Assembly (NCBI GenBank): GCA_016840645.1
Contig: JAEORY010000290.1
Span: 1-5,660 of the forward strand
Source of the DNA: Candidatus Borrarchaeota archaeon
GTDB lineage: Archaea > Asgardarchaeota > Sifarchaeia > Borrarchaeales > Borrarchaeaceae
Direction of reading: 5' to 3'
Length of the DNA: 5,660 bases
Shown: piece after piece, positions 1 through 5,339 of the stretch
Layout: every line of letters starts with the position of its first letter
Numbering within the stretch: the first letter of the stretch is position 1
Translations under genes and position numbers: made by a program
The notes under the pieces: model-generated
Told to the model about the DNA's origin: nothing
Seen by the model: the letters and a program-made list of their open reading frames with translations, nothing else
Databases searched by the model: none

Positions 1-1
1 T

Positions 2-16
2 GTTACAAATTGTAAC
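2..16. promoter_or_regulatory. Perfect 7-1-7 inverted repeat, operator-like
   Basis: GTTACAA-A-TTGTAAC is a perfect palindrome with one central base. Its TTGTAA half-site recurs at 81-86, next to another inverted repeat. Symmetric sites of this size are typical of dimeric repressor operators, but no regulated gene or regulator is visible in the window, and AT-rich DNA yields some palindromes by chance. Confidence 0.3.
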
Positions 17-81
17 TTTTTATAACTACTTGAACTATTATTTTTAAGGATTATTTAATCAATCATTTCAAATTGTTATTT

Positions 82-98
82 TGTAATCGTTCATTACA
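82..98. promoter_or_regulatory. Inverted repeat TGTAAT-5 nt-ATTACA, operator-like
   Basis: Six-base arms TGTAAT (82-87) and ATTACA (93-98) flank the spacer cgttc. The arms share the TGTAA core with the palindrome at 2-16, so the two may be sites for the same DNA-binding protein. This is inferred from sequence symmetry only. Confidence 0.25.
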
Positions 99-99
99 T

Positions 100-118
100 A
101 TACTTATTATATAAGTAT
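100..118. promoter_or_regulatory. 8-3-8 inverted repeat containing a TATA-like box
   Basis: ATACTTAT and ATAAGTAT form perfect 8-base arms around TAT. The centre reads TTATATAA on the plus strand and TTATATAAT on the minus strand, similar to an archaeal box A or a bacterial -10. No plus-strand gene follows, so if it is a promoter the more plausible target is a minus-strand gene beyond the left edge, about 80 bases or more away. Symmetry and AT content alone could also explain it. Confidence 0.3.
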
Positions 119-163
119 TATTGTTCTGAGCGCGTAGTATTCCTTTGGCATATTCAAAGACTC

Positions 164-178
164 AAAGAAAAGAAAAAA
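164..178 (-). terminator. Oligo-T tract, possible terminator after the paralogue pair
   Basis: On the minus strand this reads TTTTTTCTTTTCTTT, about 140 bases past the stop of the gene at 319-774. Archaeal transcription often ends at such T-rich tracts without a stem. No strong GC-rich hairpin precedes it, so it would not be a classical bacterial intrinsic terminator. Confidence 0.25.
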
Positions 179-206
179 TGAGGAAATGAGTTGATAAAAA
201 GATAAT

Positions 207-318
207 GGGCTGTTCAAAAAGTTAAATCCTTTTTTGTAAAGATGTGGTGAGACTCAGCAATCCCAACATTTTAAAGGTAAAATTTTCTCACGAAACTTCG
301 TCTTTGAAGCGTGGTAGT
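207..318 (+). mobile_element. Possible insertion-sequence end with truncated reading frame
   Basis: Bases 207-223 read GGGCTGTTCAAAAAGTT, which resembles the terminal inverted repeats of several DDE-transposase insertion sequences as I recall them. Following it, a plus-strand frame open from 226 with GTG codons at 244 and 247 reads RLSNPNILKVKFSHETSSLK (from 250) before running into the antisense 3' end of the gene at 319. That spacing fits the layout of an IS left end and the start of a transposase, cut off by a later rearrangement. No matching inverted repeat exists in the window, and I do not recognise the peptide as a specific transposase. Low confidence. Confidence 0.22.
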
Positions 319-774
319 TTATTGGTTTTCATTAATTGCTTTCTCTAATTCAATTCCTTTCTGTTTTGTAAATTCTCCTTCAGAACGCCAGAGAATTTGT
401 CCTTTTTTGTTTAGCAGGAAAATTTGAATTATTTCTAAGCCATCTACGTTAAGTTTTGGTAGAAATTCTTCTCTATTTGTATATATAGTTATTGTTCTTT
501 CACGTGCACTCTTATCTGGAATACCTGCACGCATGGCTTCATCAACGGCCATTTGAAAATATTTATCACGGGCTTGAAGAGTTGGTATTTCGTAAAAGCG
601 TAACTCGGGCTGTTTCTGGACGAGCTCAACCAGGAAAAACACCCATTGATCCACGGTCTCCTGTTGTTCTCTTAGGAAGGGCATTATAACAACATTTAGT
701 TTTCCACTAAGATCTTGCGGCAATATGTATTTACGACCTTCAAGATTTGATCCTTCAATTTCCGGGAAATTCAT
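319..774 (-). CDS. Cysteine-free thioredoxin-fold / ATP10-like protein, copy 1
   Basis: A 151-residue soluble protein with no signal peptide, no membrane segment and no cysteine. It opens with a hydrophobic strand (LNVVIMPF, about 26-33) followed by a QQ-containing helix, has a conserved middle block (MRAGIP...SARERTITIY, about 82-98), and ends with a beta-hairpin and helix (IFLLNKKGQILWRSEG, then a charged helix). This order resembles a thioredoxin fold, and the pattern matches uncharacterised bacterial and archaeal proteins that I associate with the ATP10-like group; that assignment is from memory. Without a CXXC pair, a thiol-disulfide role is unlikely. The ATG start is supported by an excellent Shine-Dalgarno. 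It lies 31 nt after its paralogue at 806-1261 (about 58% identical, gap-free alignment) and is probably co-transcribed with it. Function unknown. Confidence 0.85.
   Translation of the reverse strand: MNFPEIEGSNLEGRKYILPQDLSGKLNVVIMPFLREQQETVDQWVFFLVELVQKQPELRFYEIPTLQARDKYFQMAVDEAMRAGIPDKSARERTITIYTNREEFLPKLNVDGLEIIQIFLLNKKGQILWRSEGEFTKQKGIELEKAINENQ
329..396 (-). repeat. 68-bp direct repeat, copy A (3' end of paralogue 1)
   Basis: This stretch is base-for-base identical to 816-883 and encodes the same 22 codons, starting at ILWRSEG. Upstream of it the two genes differ even at silent sites in conserved blocks. The pattern suggests recent gene conversion between the neighbours rather than selection alone. 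Confidence 0.9.
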
Positions 775-777
775 CTT

Positions 778-785
778 ATCACCTC
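778..785 (-). promoter_or_regulatory. Ribosome binding site of paralogue 1
   Basis: On the minus strand GAGGTGAT lies three bases before the ATG at 774. It matches the complement of the conserved 16S rRNA 3' end (ATCACCTC) over eight bases and fixes the start codon. The same motif with the same three-base gap occurs upstream of the second paralogue at 1314-1320, where it is no longer next to the gene. Confidence 0.8.
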
Positions 786-805
786 AAATTTTTAAAAGTG
801 AAGTT

Positions 806-1261
806 TCATAGGTTCTCATTAATTGCTTTCTCTAATTCAATTCCTTTCTGTTTTGTAAATTCTCCTTCAGAACGCCAGAGAATGTGTCCATCTTTTTTCA
901 TTAAAAAGATGTAAATAGTATCTTCGTTTGGAATTTCAAGTCTTTGACGAAATTTTTTCTTTTTTATATATATGGTTATTGTTCTTTCGCGAGCACTCTT
1001 TTCTGGGATACCCGAGCGCATTCCTGAATTCACAATAAATCGAAGAAATGGGATACCACTGCGAATTGTTGGCAATTCGTAAAATGCCAAACCTAGTGTT
1101 TTGTGCATGAGTGCTTCCAAAAATGGTATCCATGTATCTACCAATAATTGTTGTTGCCTCTGAAAAGCAATAATTACAACATTAAGTGTTCCTTCAAGAT
1201 CCTGTGGTAATAAGACTTTCTGCCCCTCTAGATTCGATGCTTCAATGATTGGAAAACTCAC
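806..1261 (-). CDS. Cysteine-free thioredoxin-fold / ATP10-like protein, copy 2
   Basis: A 151-residue paralogue of the gene at 319-774, aligning without gaps at about 58% identity. It has the same plan: LNVVIIAF strand with a QQQ helix (about 26-45), FYELPT strand (about 60-65), the MRSGIP...SARERTITIY block (about 82-98), and a C-terminal beta-hairpin and helix identical to copy 1 over 24 residues. It contains no cysteine. The start is GTG at 1261 (minus-strand GTG AGT TTT CCA), chosen because it aligns exactly with the ATG of copy 1. GAGG at 1270-1273 lies 8 nt upstream as a possible ribosome site. The start region abuts an IS200/IS605-like right-end hairpin. The gene follows fumC by 116 nt and may have its own promoter. 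The biochemical role is unknown; the fold and family calls rest on pattern recognition only. Confidence 0.83.
   Translation of the reverse strand: MSFPIIEASNLEGQKVLLPQDLEGTLNVVIIAFQRQQQLLVDTWIPFLEALMHKTLGLAFYELPTIRSGIPFLRFIVNSGMRSGIPEKSARERTITIYIKKKKFRQRLEIPNEDTIYIFLMKKDGHILWRSEGEFTKQKGIELEKAINENL
816..883 (-). repeat. 68-bp direct repeat, copy B (3' end of paralogue 2)
   Basis: Identical to 329-396. The identity stops abruptly at a silent GAA/GAG difference on one side and a Gln/His codon difference on the other. Confidence 0.9.
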
Positions 1262-1269
1262 ATCTCCCG

Positions 1270-1273
1270 CCTC
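1270..1273 (-). promoter_or_regulatory. Candidate ribosome binding site of paralogue 2
   Basis: GAGG on the minus strand lies 8 nt before the GTG start. A second purine run, GGGAG (1264-1268), is only 2 nt from the start and probably too close. Both lie in the segment that appears to have been inserted next to the gene, so the present ribosome site may be element-derived. Confidence 0.45.
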
Positions 1274-1274
1274 T

Positions 1275-1308
1275 GGAAGCCCCTACCCTTTAGGGTGGGG
1301 TAATTGAC
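1275..1308 (+). mobile_element. Solo IS200/IS605 (TnpB-type) right-end-like hairpin
   Basis: On the plus strand GGAAGCCCC is followed by a stem in which CCCC (1280-1283) and ACCC (1285-1288), with a single bulged T at 1284, pair with GGGT (1293-1296) and GGGG (1297-1300) around a four-base loop. The sequence ends TAATTGAC. This GGAAGCCCC-stem-TTTAG-stem-GGGGTA-TTNAC layout is, as I recall, characteristic of the right ends of IS200/IS605-family elements and the 3' end of their omega RNA. A tnpB gene would be expected to the left on the plus strand; none is there, so this is a scar or a captured end. The hairpin is certain from sequence, the family assignment moderate. Confidence 0.55.
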
Positions 1309-1320
1309 ATTATATCACCT
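1290..1320 (-). other. Displaced Shine-Dalgarno and ATG with a six-codon mini-ORF
   Basis: AGGTGAT (1314-1320), three bases, then ATG (1308-1310) repeats the start-site architecture of paralogue 1 (GAGGTGAT, three bases, ATG). From this ATG the frame reads MSITPP and stops at 1290-1292, inside the loop of the IS-like hairpin, and is out of frame with the gene at 806-1261. It is most simply the ancestral start of that gene, separated from its coding sequence by an insertion. It could alternatively act as an upstream open reading frame. Confidence 0.4.
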
Positions 1321-1336
1321 AATAGCCTGGTTCAAA
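1309..1336 (-). promoter_or_regulatory. Candidate promoter for the paralogue pair
   Basis: The minus strand has TGATATAAT (1309-1317), a perfect bacterial extended -10, with a TTTGAA-like -35 (1331-1336) 16 nt upstream. In an archaeon the same TATA segment could serve as box A. It overlaps the displaced AGGTGAT motif, so it may be coincidental. If active, it would allow the pair to be expressed separately from the fumC operon. Confidence 0.35.
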
Positions 1337-1377
1337 GATATCATTGCGAATCAAATCTCAATGTGGGAAAAGTTGAA

Positions 1378-2769
1378 TTAGACCATTTTGCGCGGATCAA
1401 GTATCTCGTCTAAGTCTCCCTCAATTTTCAATCCTTTTTCTAGGATAACTTCTTTAATAGTCTTCCCTGTTTTATAAGCAGTTTGTGCAATTTCAGACGC
1501 TATATCATAGCCTATCTGCGGAATTAAATTTGTAACGATCATTAAGATTCTCTCTAAGTGTGTCTTTATTTGTGCCCTGTTCGCTTGCAACCCTTCTAAG
1601 CAGTTTTTCACAAAAGAGTTGATAGCTCCTGCAAGAATTCGAATTGATTCAAGGAGATTAACTATCATCAGAGGTTTGGCAACATTTAGATCAAGGATAC
1701 TGCCGTATCCTTCCGCATAAGAAATAGCGGTATCATTTCCGATGACTTGAATTGCGACCTGTATTAAAGCCTCAGATTGAGTTGGATTGATCTTCCCAGG
1801 CATTATTGAGGAACCAGGTTCGTTGGCAGGGAGTATCAATTCGCTTAATCCCGCTCGAGGACCACTTCCCATCCAACGGATATCATTCGCCATTTTAGAG
1901 CATGAAAGGGCTAAAAGTCGTAGAACGCCACTCGTTTTCACAATTGAGCTATGTGAAGCAATACTTTCAGCCTTTACGGGATTGGTTCGAAAAGGGAATC
2001 CTGAAATGGCTTTTAAATGAGAAGCTACTACTTTTCCAAAATCCTCATGTGCACCAATTCCTGTGCCTAGTGCAGTACCTCCAATTGGAATATAATACAG
2101 TTCTTCACAAGCATCGTTTAGGCGAATCTGATTGACATTAAGTTGGCGAAGGTAGACAGAGAATTCAGTAGACAGAGGAATGGGCACGGCATCCTGAAGA
2201 TGTGTTCTGCCCACTTTGACTATGCCCTCGAATTCCTCGATTTTCCGTTTTAGACTTTTCCGTAAGTGATCTATCGCAGGGAATAATTTAGCGTGAAGTA
2301 CTTCCAATGTGGAGAGATGCATAGTCGTGGGAACTACATCATTAGAAGATTGGCCTTTGTTTACGTGATCATTTGGGTGAACTGGAAACTTTTTTCCCAT
2401 CGGATGCCCTAGAATTTCATTTGCTCTGTTTGCTAAGACTTCATTAGCATTCATGTTGATTTGAGTTCCAGAACCGGTTTGAAAGATATCAATTGGAAAC
2501 TGATCCAGATATTTTTCTTCTTCAAGAACTTCTTTGATCGCTTGAAGAAGTGCGTCGCCTTTTTCCTCATCAATTTCTTCTAACTCAAGATTTGACCGTA
2601 AACAGGCTTTTTTAACTTTCACTAGAGCTAAAATAAAAGATTTTGGAAACGTCTTTCCGCTTATTTGAAAATTCTGGATTGCTCTTTGAGTGTTAACTCC
2701 CCAGTATGCATTTATAGGGACTTCTACCTCTCCTAAAACGTCACGTTCAGTTCTTGTTTCACCCTTCAT
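1378..2769 (-). CDS. fumC: Class II fumarate hydratase (fumarase C)
   Basis: This 463-residue protein interconverts fumarate and (S)-malate as a cytoplasmic homotetramer in the TCA cycle, without an iron-sulfur cluster. Visible motifs are GSGTQINMNANEV (99-111), HPNDHVN...QSSND (131-144), GRTHLQDA (187-194) with the catalytic T189-H190 pair, and the superfamily signature GSSIMPGKIN (319-328) containing the mobile-loop catalytic serine (S320 by the E. coli offset), K326 and N328. NPTQSEA after the signature favours fumarase; aspartase typically has NPVIPE there. The C-terminal domain ends GYDIASEIA...DPRKMV as in fumarases. Length is normal for the family. The ATG start lies 15 nt after the sdhB stop with a weak GGGAT ribosome site, so it is likely co-transcribed with sdhAB, whose product fumarate it consumes. 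GTGIGAHEDFG (about 235-245) differs from the usual GTGLN-type sequence. Confidence 0.95.
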   Translation of the reverse strand: MKGETRTERDVLGEVEVPINAYWGVNTQRAIQNFQISGKTFPKSFILALVKVKKACLRSNLELEEIDEEKGDALLQAIKEVLEEEKYLDQFPIDIFQTGSGTQINMNANEVLANRANEILGHPMGKKFPVHPNDHVNKGQSSNDVVPTTMHLSTLEVLHAKLFPAIDHLRKSLKRKIEEFEGIVKVGRTHLQDAVPIPLSTEFSVYLRQLNVNQIRLNDACEELYYIPIGGTALGTGIGAHEDFGKVVASHLKAISGFPFRTNPVKAESIASHSSIVKTSGVLRLLALSCSKMANDIRWMGSGPRAGLSELILPANEPGSSIMPGKINPTQSEALIQVAIQVIGNDTAISYAEGYGSILDLNVAKPLMIVNLLESIRILAGAINSFVKNCLEGLQANRAQIKTHLERILMIVTNLIPQIGYDIASEIAQTAYKTGKTIKEVILEKGLKIEGDLDEILDPRKMV

Positions 2770-2784
2770 AATTATCCCGGCTAA

Positions 2785-3543
2785 CTAGAGCATTTTTCGA
2801 ATCCTTTGAATTGCTGTTCCTGGTTGAACGCCCTTTGGACATACCGCGTTACAGGCAAATATCTTTTCACACGCAGGAACACCATCTTCTTTAGCTACTC
2901 GTTTAAGCATCTCATCACGATGTTCTTCTGATAAACGAGTATCTGCTATAAACCTATCAGCTTTCGCTAATTGTGCAGGTCCTAAATAGTTTTTATTTTT
3001 AGCCTCAACAGGACAAGTCCAACACAGACCACAGAGGATACAATACACAAGATGTTCAATTTCTTTTATTTCATTTGGGGCTTGTTGAGATTCTGGTTGT
3101 TCATCTTTCCAGCCACGTGTGAAGTATGGTTGAATTTCGCGATAAAAATTCCAGAAACGCTCCATATCCACAACAAGATCCCTTATAACTTCCATATTCG
3201 GCAATGGTTCAACTAGAATTTCATTTTCAGGATCCCAGTCCTCAGGTACATCTCCAAATATTAATTCAGGGACTCGCGGGTGGGTATTAATTCCTTTAAC
3301 TGTAGAGACCTGGGTCTTGCAAGCTAGCATCGGAAATTTATTAATGGTCACTCCACAAGCTCCACAGATAGCTCCTCTACAGGAATAACGAAATGCAAAA
3401 CTAGAGTCATAATAATCTTGGATGTAATACAATGCTTCTAAAACCGTCATACCTGGAGTAATGGGAACTGAATATCGTTCATATCTTGAAATGGCTTTTT
3501 TTTTCTCTTGACGATAAATAATAAAAGTTCTTTCTTCCGCCAT
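2785..3543 (-). CDS. sdhB: Succinate dehydrogenase/fumarate reductase iron-sulfur subunit
   Basis: This 252-residue subunit carries electrons between the flavoprotein and quinone through three iron-sulfur clusters. The N-terminal ferredoxin domain holds the [2Fe-2S] ligands C55, C60, C63 and C75 (C-x4-C-x2-C-x11-C). The C-terminal domain has CILCGLCWTCP (C168, C171, C174, C177) and C225-x5-C231-x3-C235-P, which in the family bind [4Fe-4S] and [3Fe-4S] clusters. The first of these motifs is x2-x2-x2, whereas the usual complex II spacing is x2-x2-x3, so the predicted [3Fe-4S] ligand C177 is one residue closer. There is no C-terminal CCG domain, so it is not a TfrB-type fusion. The ATG overlaps the sdhA stop in TAATG, suggesting translational coupling. 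Direction (succinate oxidation or fumarate reduction) cannot be decided from this sequence; frdB is an equally valid name. Confidence 0.93.
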   Translation of the reverse strand: MAEERTFIIYRQEKKKAISRYERYSVPITPGMTVLEALYYIQDYYDSSFAFRYSCRGAICGACGVTINKFPMLACKTQVSTVKGINTHPRVPELIFGDVPEDWDPENEILVEPLPNMEVIRDLVVDMERFWNFYREIQPYFTRGWKDEQPESQQAPNEIKEIEHLVYCILCGLCWTCPVEAKNKNYLGPAQLAKADRFIADTRLSEEHRDEMLKRVAKEDGVPACEKIFACNAVCPKGVQPGTAIQRIRKML

Positions 3544-5264
3544 TAATATACACGCTCCTTTATTTCGAAAAGTCCTAGTTTGACAGGCTTAGTTTCTAAT
3601 TTTAATCCGCCATCAGCCGAACGATTGACAAGAGAGTGACATAGGAATTCATTGTCAGAGCGACGCGGGAAGTCAATTCTATAATGCCCTCCTCTGCTTT
3701 CACGCCTCCAAAGTGCACCATAAGTAGTTACTTCGGCAATATCAAGCATATTACGCAATTCTAATGTGTGTTGTAAACCATAATTGAACTTTCTATCAGT
3801 TGTTGAAACGTGAACATTCAAGAAATCCTTTTGTAACTGCCTTATTGTGCTTAATGCTTTTGTCAATCCTTCTTCCGTCCTAAAGACACCAACTAGTTCG
3901 TTCATAGTAGTTCCCATAGCGTCCTTAATCTCTATTGGCTTTTTGCCATCATTTTTCTCCCATTGGTCAAATAATTGCTCAGTTTTTTGTAATGTCAACT
4001 CTTCTGCCTTTTTTACATCTGTTGTGGAAAGGGTCTTTTGTACACCTTTTTTTAAGAGTTGTTTCGAAACATATCTTCCAAACACTACCGTTTCCAGTAG
4101 TGAATTGCCTCCCAATCTGTTTGCTCCATGTACGGAGATACATGAGGCTTCTCCGATGGCGTATAATCCTGCTAAGGGTGTTTCACCAAAGTCTCCCCCA
4201 TACTTCGAGGCTATTCCTCCCATACTATAGTGCTGACCAGGCTGGACGGGGATTGGCTCATCAATCGGGTCTATTCCAGCAAAGAACATTGAAATTTCCC
4301 TTATCCCAGGTAATCGTTCTTTAATTTTTTCAGCACCAAGATGTGTTAAATCGAGATGGACATATTCATTTTCAAATGCACGTCCTTCTAGTTTTTCTGT
4401 GTCGATTGCTCTTGCTACAATGTCGCGAGGTGCTAACTCCATGGCTTTAGAAGCATATTTCTTCATAAACCGCTCGCCTTCTGTATTAAATAAGAAACCG
4501 CCTTCTCCTCTCGCCCCTTCTGTGATTAAAATATTAGTTCCATAAAGCGTTGTTGGATGGAATTGCACGAACTCACAATCTTGCATTGGAACACCTGCCC
4601 GAAACGCGATTCCTAAACCATCGCCTGTATTTATGAGCGCGTTTGTCGACTTCTTGTAAACCCTCCCATATCCGCCAGTTGCAAGAATGACAGTCTCTAA
4701 TTCAGACCTGAATATAACAAGTTCTCCCGAGTTTAGATCCAAAGTGATTAGCCCTGCAACTCTATCTCCAACAGTAATAAGGTCGATGACGTAGTACTCG
4801 TCGAAAAATTTCACCCCTCGTCGAGTGGCTTGCTCATAAAGAGTATGTAACAATGCGTGACCAGTGCGATCTCCTGCATAACAAGTTCTTGGAAATCCAG
4901 CACCACCAAAAGGTCTTTGTGCGATCAGACCTGACTCTAAACGCGAAAAAGGAGCCCCCATGCTCTCTAATTCGATTACTACTTTAGGTGCTTCCTCGCA
5001 AAGTAGCATAGCCGCATCTTGATCTGCTATATAGTCCGATCCATAAACAGTATCATATGCATGTCTTTTCGGCGTGTCTTCTTTACCCGCTTCAGTATTT
5101 TTTAAAGCAGCGTTGATTCCTCCTTGAGCTGCACCTGAATGACTTCTCACTGGATACACTTTGCTAATAACTGCGACATTCGATTCTTCGGAGAGTCCTA
5201 ATCCCGCTCTTAGACCGCTCAACCCTGACCCTACAACTAACGCGTCAAACTCTTCTCTTCTCAA
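3543..5264 (-). CDS. sdhA: Succinate dehydrogenase/fumarate reductase flavoprotein subunit
   Basis: This 573-residue catalytic subunit interconverts succinate and fumarate using FAD. The Rossmann motif VVGSGLSGL (10-18) starts right after the N-terminus, and [11 protein letters not shown] (40-50) contains H42, the expected site of covalent FAD attachment. Family active-site residues are visible: H236 (HPTTLY), T248-E249 and R252 (ITEGARGEG), R280 ([10 protein letters not shown]), H345 (HYSMGG) and R383 ([12 protein letters not shown]). The C-terminal [11 protein letters not shown] (523-533) is typical. Length is normal. The start is TTG at 5264: an in-frame stop lies two codons upstream, the FAD motif leaves no room for a later start, and AGGGGGT sits 7 nt before it. 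It is the first gene of the apparent sdhAB-fumC operon. The sequence does not separate SdhA from FrdA. L-aspartate oxidase is disfavoured by the overlapping iron-sulfur subunit gene. Confidence 0.95.
   Translation of the reverse strand: MRREEFDALVVGSGLSGLRAGLGLSEESNVAVISKVYPVRSHSGAAQGGINAALKNTEAGKEDTPKRHAYDTVYGSDYIADQDAAMLLCEEAPKVVIELESMGAPFSRLESGLIAQRPFGGAGFPRTCYAGDRTGHALLHTLYEQATRRGVKFFDEYYVIDLITVGDRVAGLITLDLNSGELVIFRSELETVILATGGYGRVYKKSTNALINTGDGLGIAFRAGVPMQDCEFVQFHPTTLYGTNILITEGARGEGGFLFNTEGERFMKKYASKAMELAPRDIVARAIDTEKLEGRAFENEYVHLDLTHLGAEKIKERLPGIREISMFFAGIDPIDEPIPVQPGQHYSMGGIASKYGGDFGETPLAGLYAIGEASCISVHGANRLGGNSLLETVVFGRYVSKQLLKKGVQKTLSTTDVKKAEELTLQKTEQLFDQWEKNDGKKPIEIKDAMGTTMNELVGVFRTEEGLTKALSTIRQLQKDFLNVHVSTTDRKFNYGLQHTLELRNMLDIAEVTTYGALWRRESRGGHYRIDFPRRSDNEFLCHSLVNRSADGGLKLETKPVKLGLFEIKERVY
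3554..3560 (-). promoter_or_regulatory. Ribosome binding site of sdhB inside the sdhA 3' end
   Basis: AAGGAGC on the minus strand lies within the last codons of sdhA, with GGAG 11 nt before the sdhB ATG. Together with the one-base stop/start overlap this supports coupled translation of the two subunits. Confidence 0.5.
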
Positions 5265-5270
5265 CGACTA

Positions 5271-5277
5271 ACCCCCT
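5271..5277 (-). promoter_or_regulatory. Ribosome binding site deciding the sdhA TTG start
   Basis: AGGGGGT on the minus strand, with GGGGG ending 7 nt before the TTG at 5264. No ATG or GTG in frame would preserve the FAD-binding motif, so this site supports the rare start codon. Confidence 0.6.
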
Positions 5278-5289
5278 AAATGAAAAACA

Positions 5290-5308
5290 ATTATAGATTT
5301 TTATAAAA
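5290..5308 (-). promoter_or_regulatory. Candidate promoter of the sdhA-sdhB-fumC operon
   Basis: The 75-nt gap upstream of sdhA contains TTTTATAAA (5300-5308) and TATAAT (5290-5295) on the minus strand. The first fits an archaeal box A with a start about 25 nt downstream, just before the ribosome site. The second fits a bacterial -10 but lacks a clear -35. Either reading puts transcription start within roughly 10-20 nt of the ribosome site. Confidence 0.4.
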
Positions 5309-5339
5309 GATCGATTTTTTACATGGTTAATTTAGAATG

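Larger units (their letters stand above)
1..318. other. Gene-free AT-rich region downstream of the paralogue pair
   Basis: No convincing gene is present on either strand; the open stretches are only a few to about thirty codons long and lack good start signals. The first 120 bases are very AT-rich and hold several perfect inverted repeats and a TATA-like segment, so they may be a control region for a gene beyond the left edge. Bases 164-178 form an oligo-T tract on the minus strand, and 207-223 resembles the end of an insertion sequence. All of these are listed separately. The absence of a gene is fairly clear; the role of the region is not. Confidence 0.6.

Noticed and set aside
243..288. 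Minus-strand 15-codon frame starting MLGLLSL
   Set aside because: It lacks a ribosome site, is very short, and lies in the suspected IS-end sequence.
289..313. Bulged hairpin CACG-aaa-CTTC / GAAG-CGTG just past the stop of the gene at 319-774
   Set aside because: The stem is interrupted and weak and no U-run follows in the minus-strand transcript, so I do not call it an intrinsic terminator.
936..1133. Minus-strand 65-codon frame within the gene at 806-1261
   Set aside because: It overlaps, in another frame, a gene supported by a paralogue, and its peptide shows no family features.
1280..1300. The GC-rich hairpin as an intrinsic terminator for fumC
   Set aside because: No T-run follows the stem on either strand, and the flanking GGAAGC and TAATTGAC sequences fit an IS right end better.
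1787..2135. Plus-strand open frames opposite fumC, and similar ones opposite sdhA (3847-4324) and opposite the paralogue at 319-774 (492-689)
   Set aside because: They are antisense shadows of strongly conserved genes, with no recognisable motifs and no ribosome sites that I could see.
1378..2769. Aspartate ammonia-lyase as the identity of the fumC gene
   Set aside because: The residues after the superfamily signature are NPTQSEA, the fumarase pattern, and the neighbours are complex II subunits.
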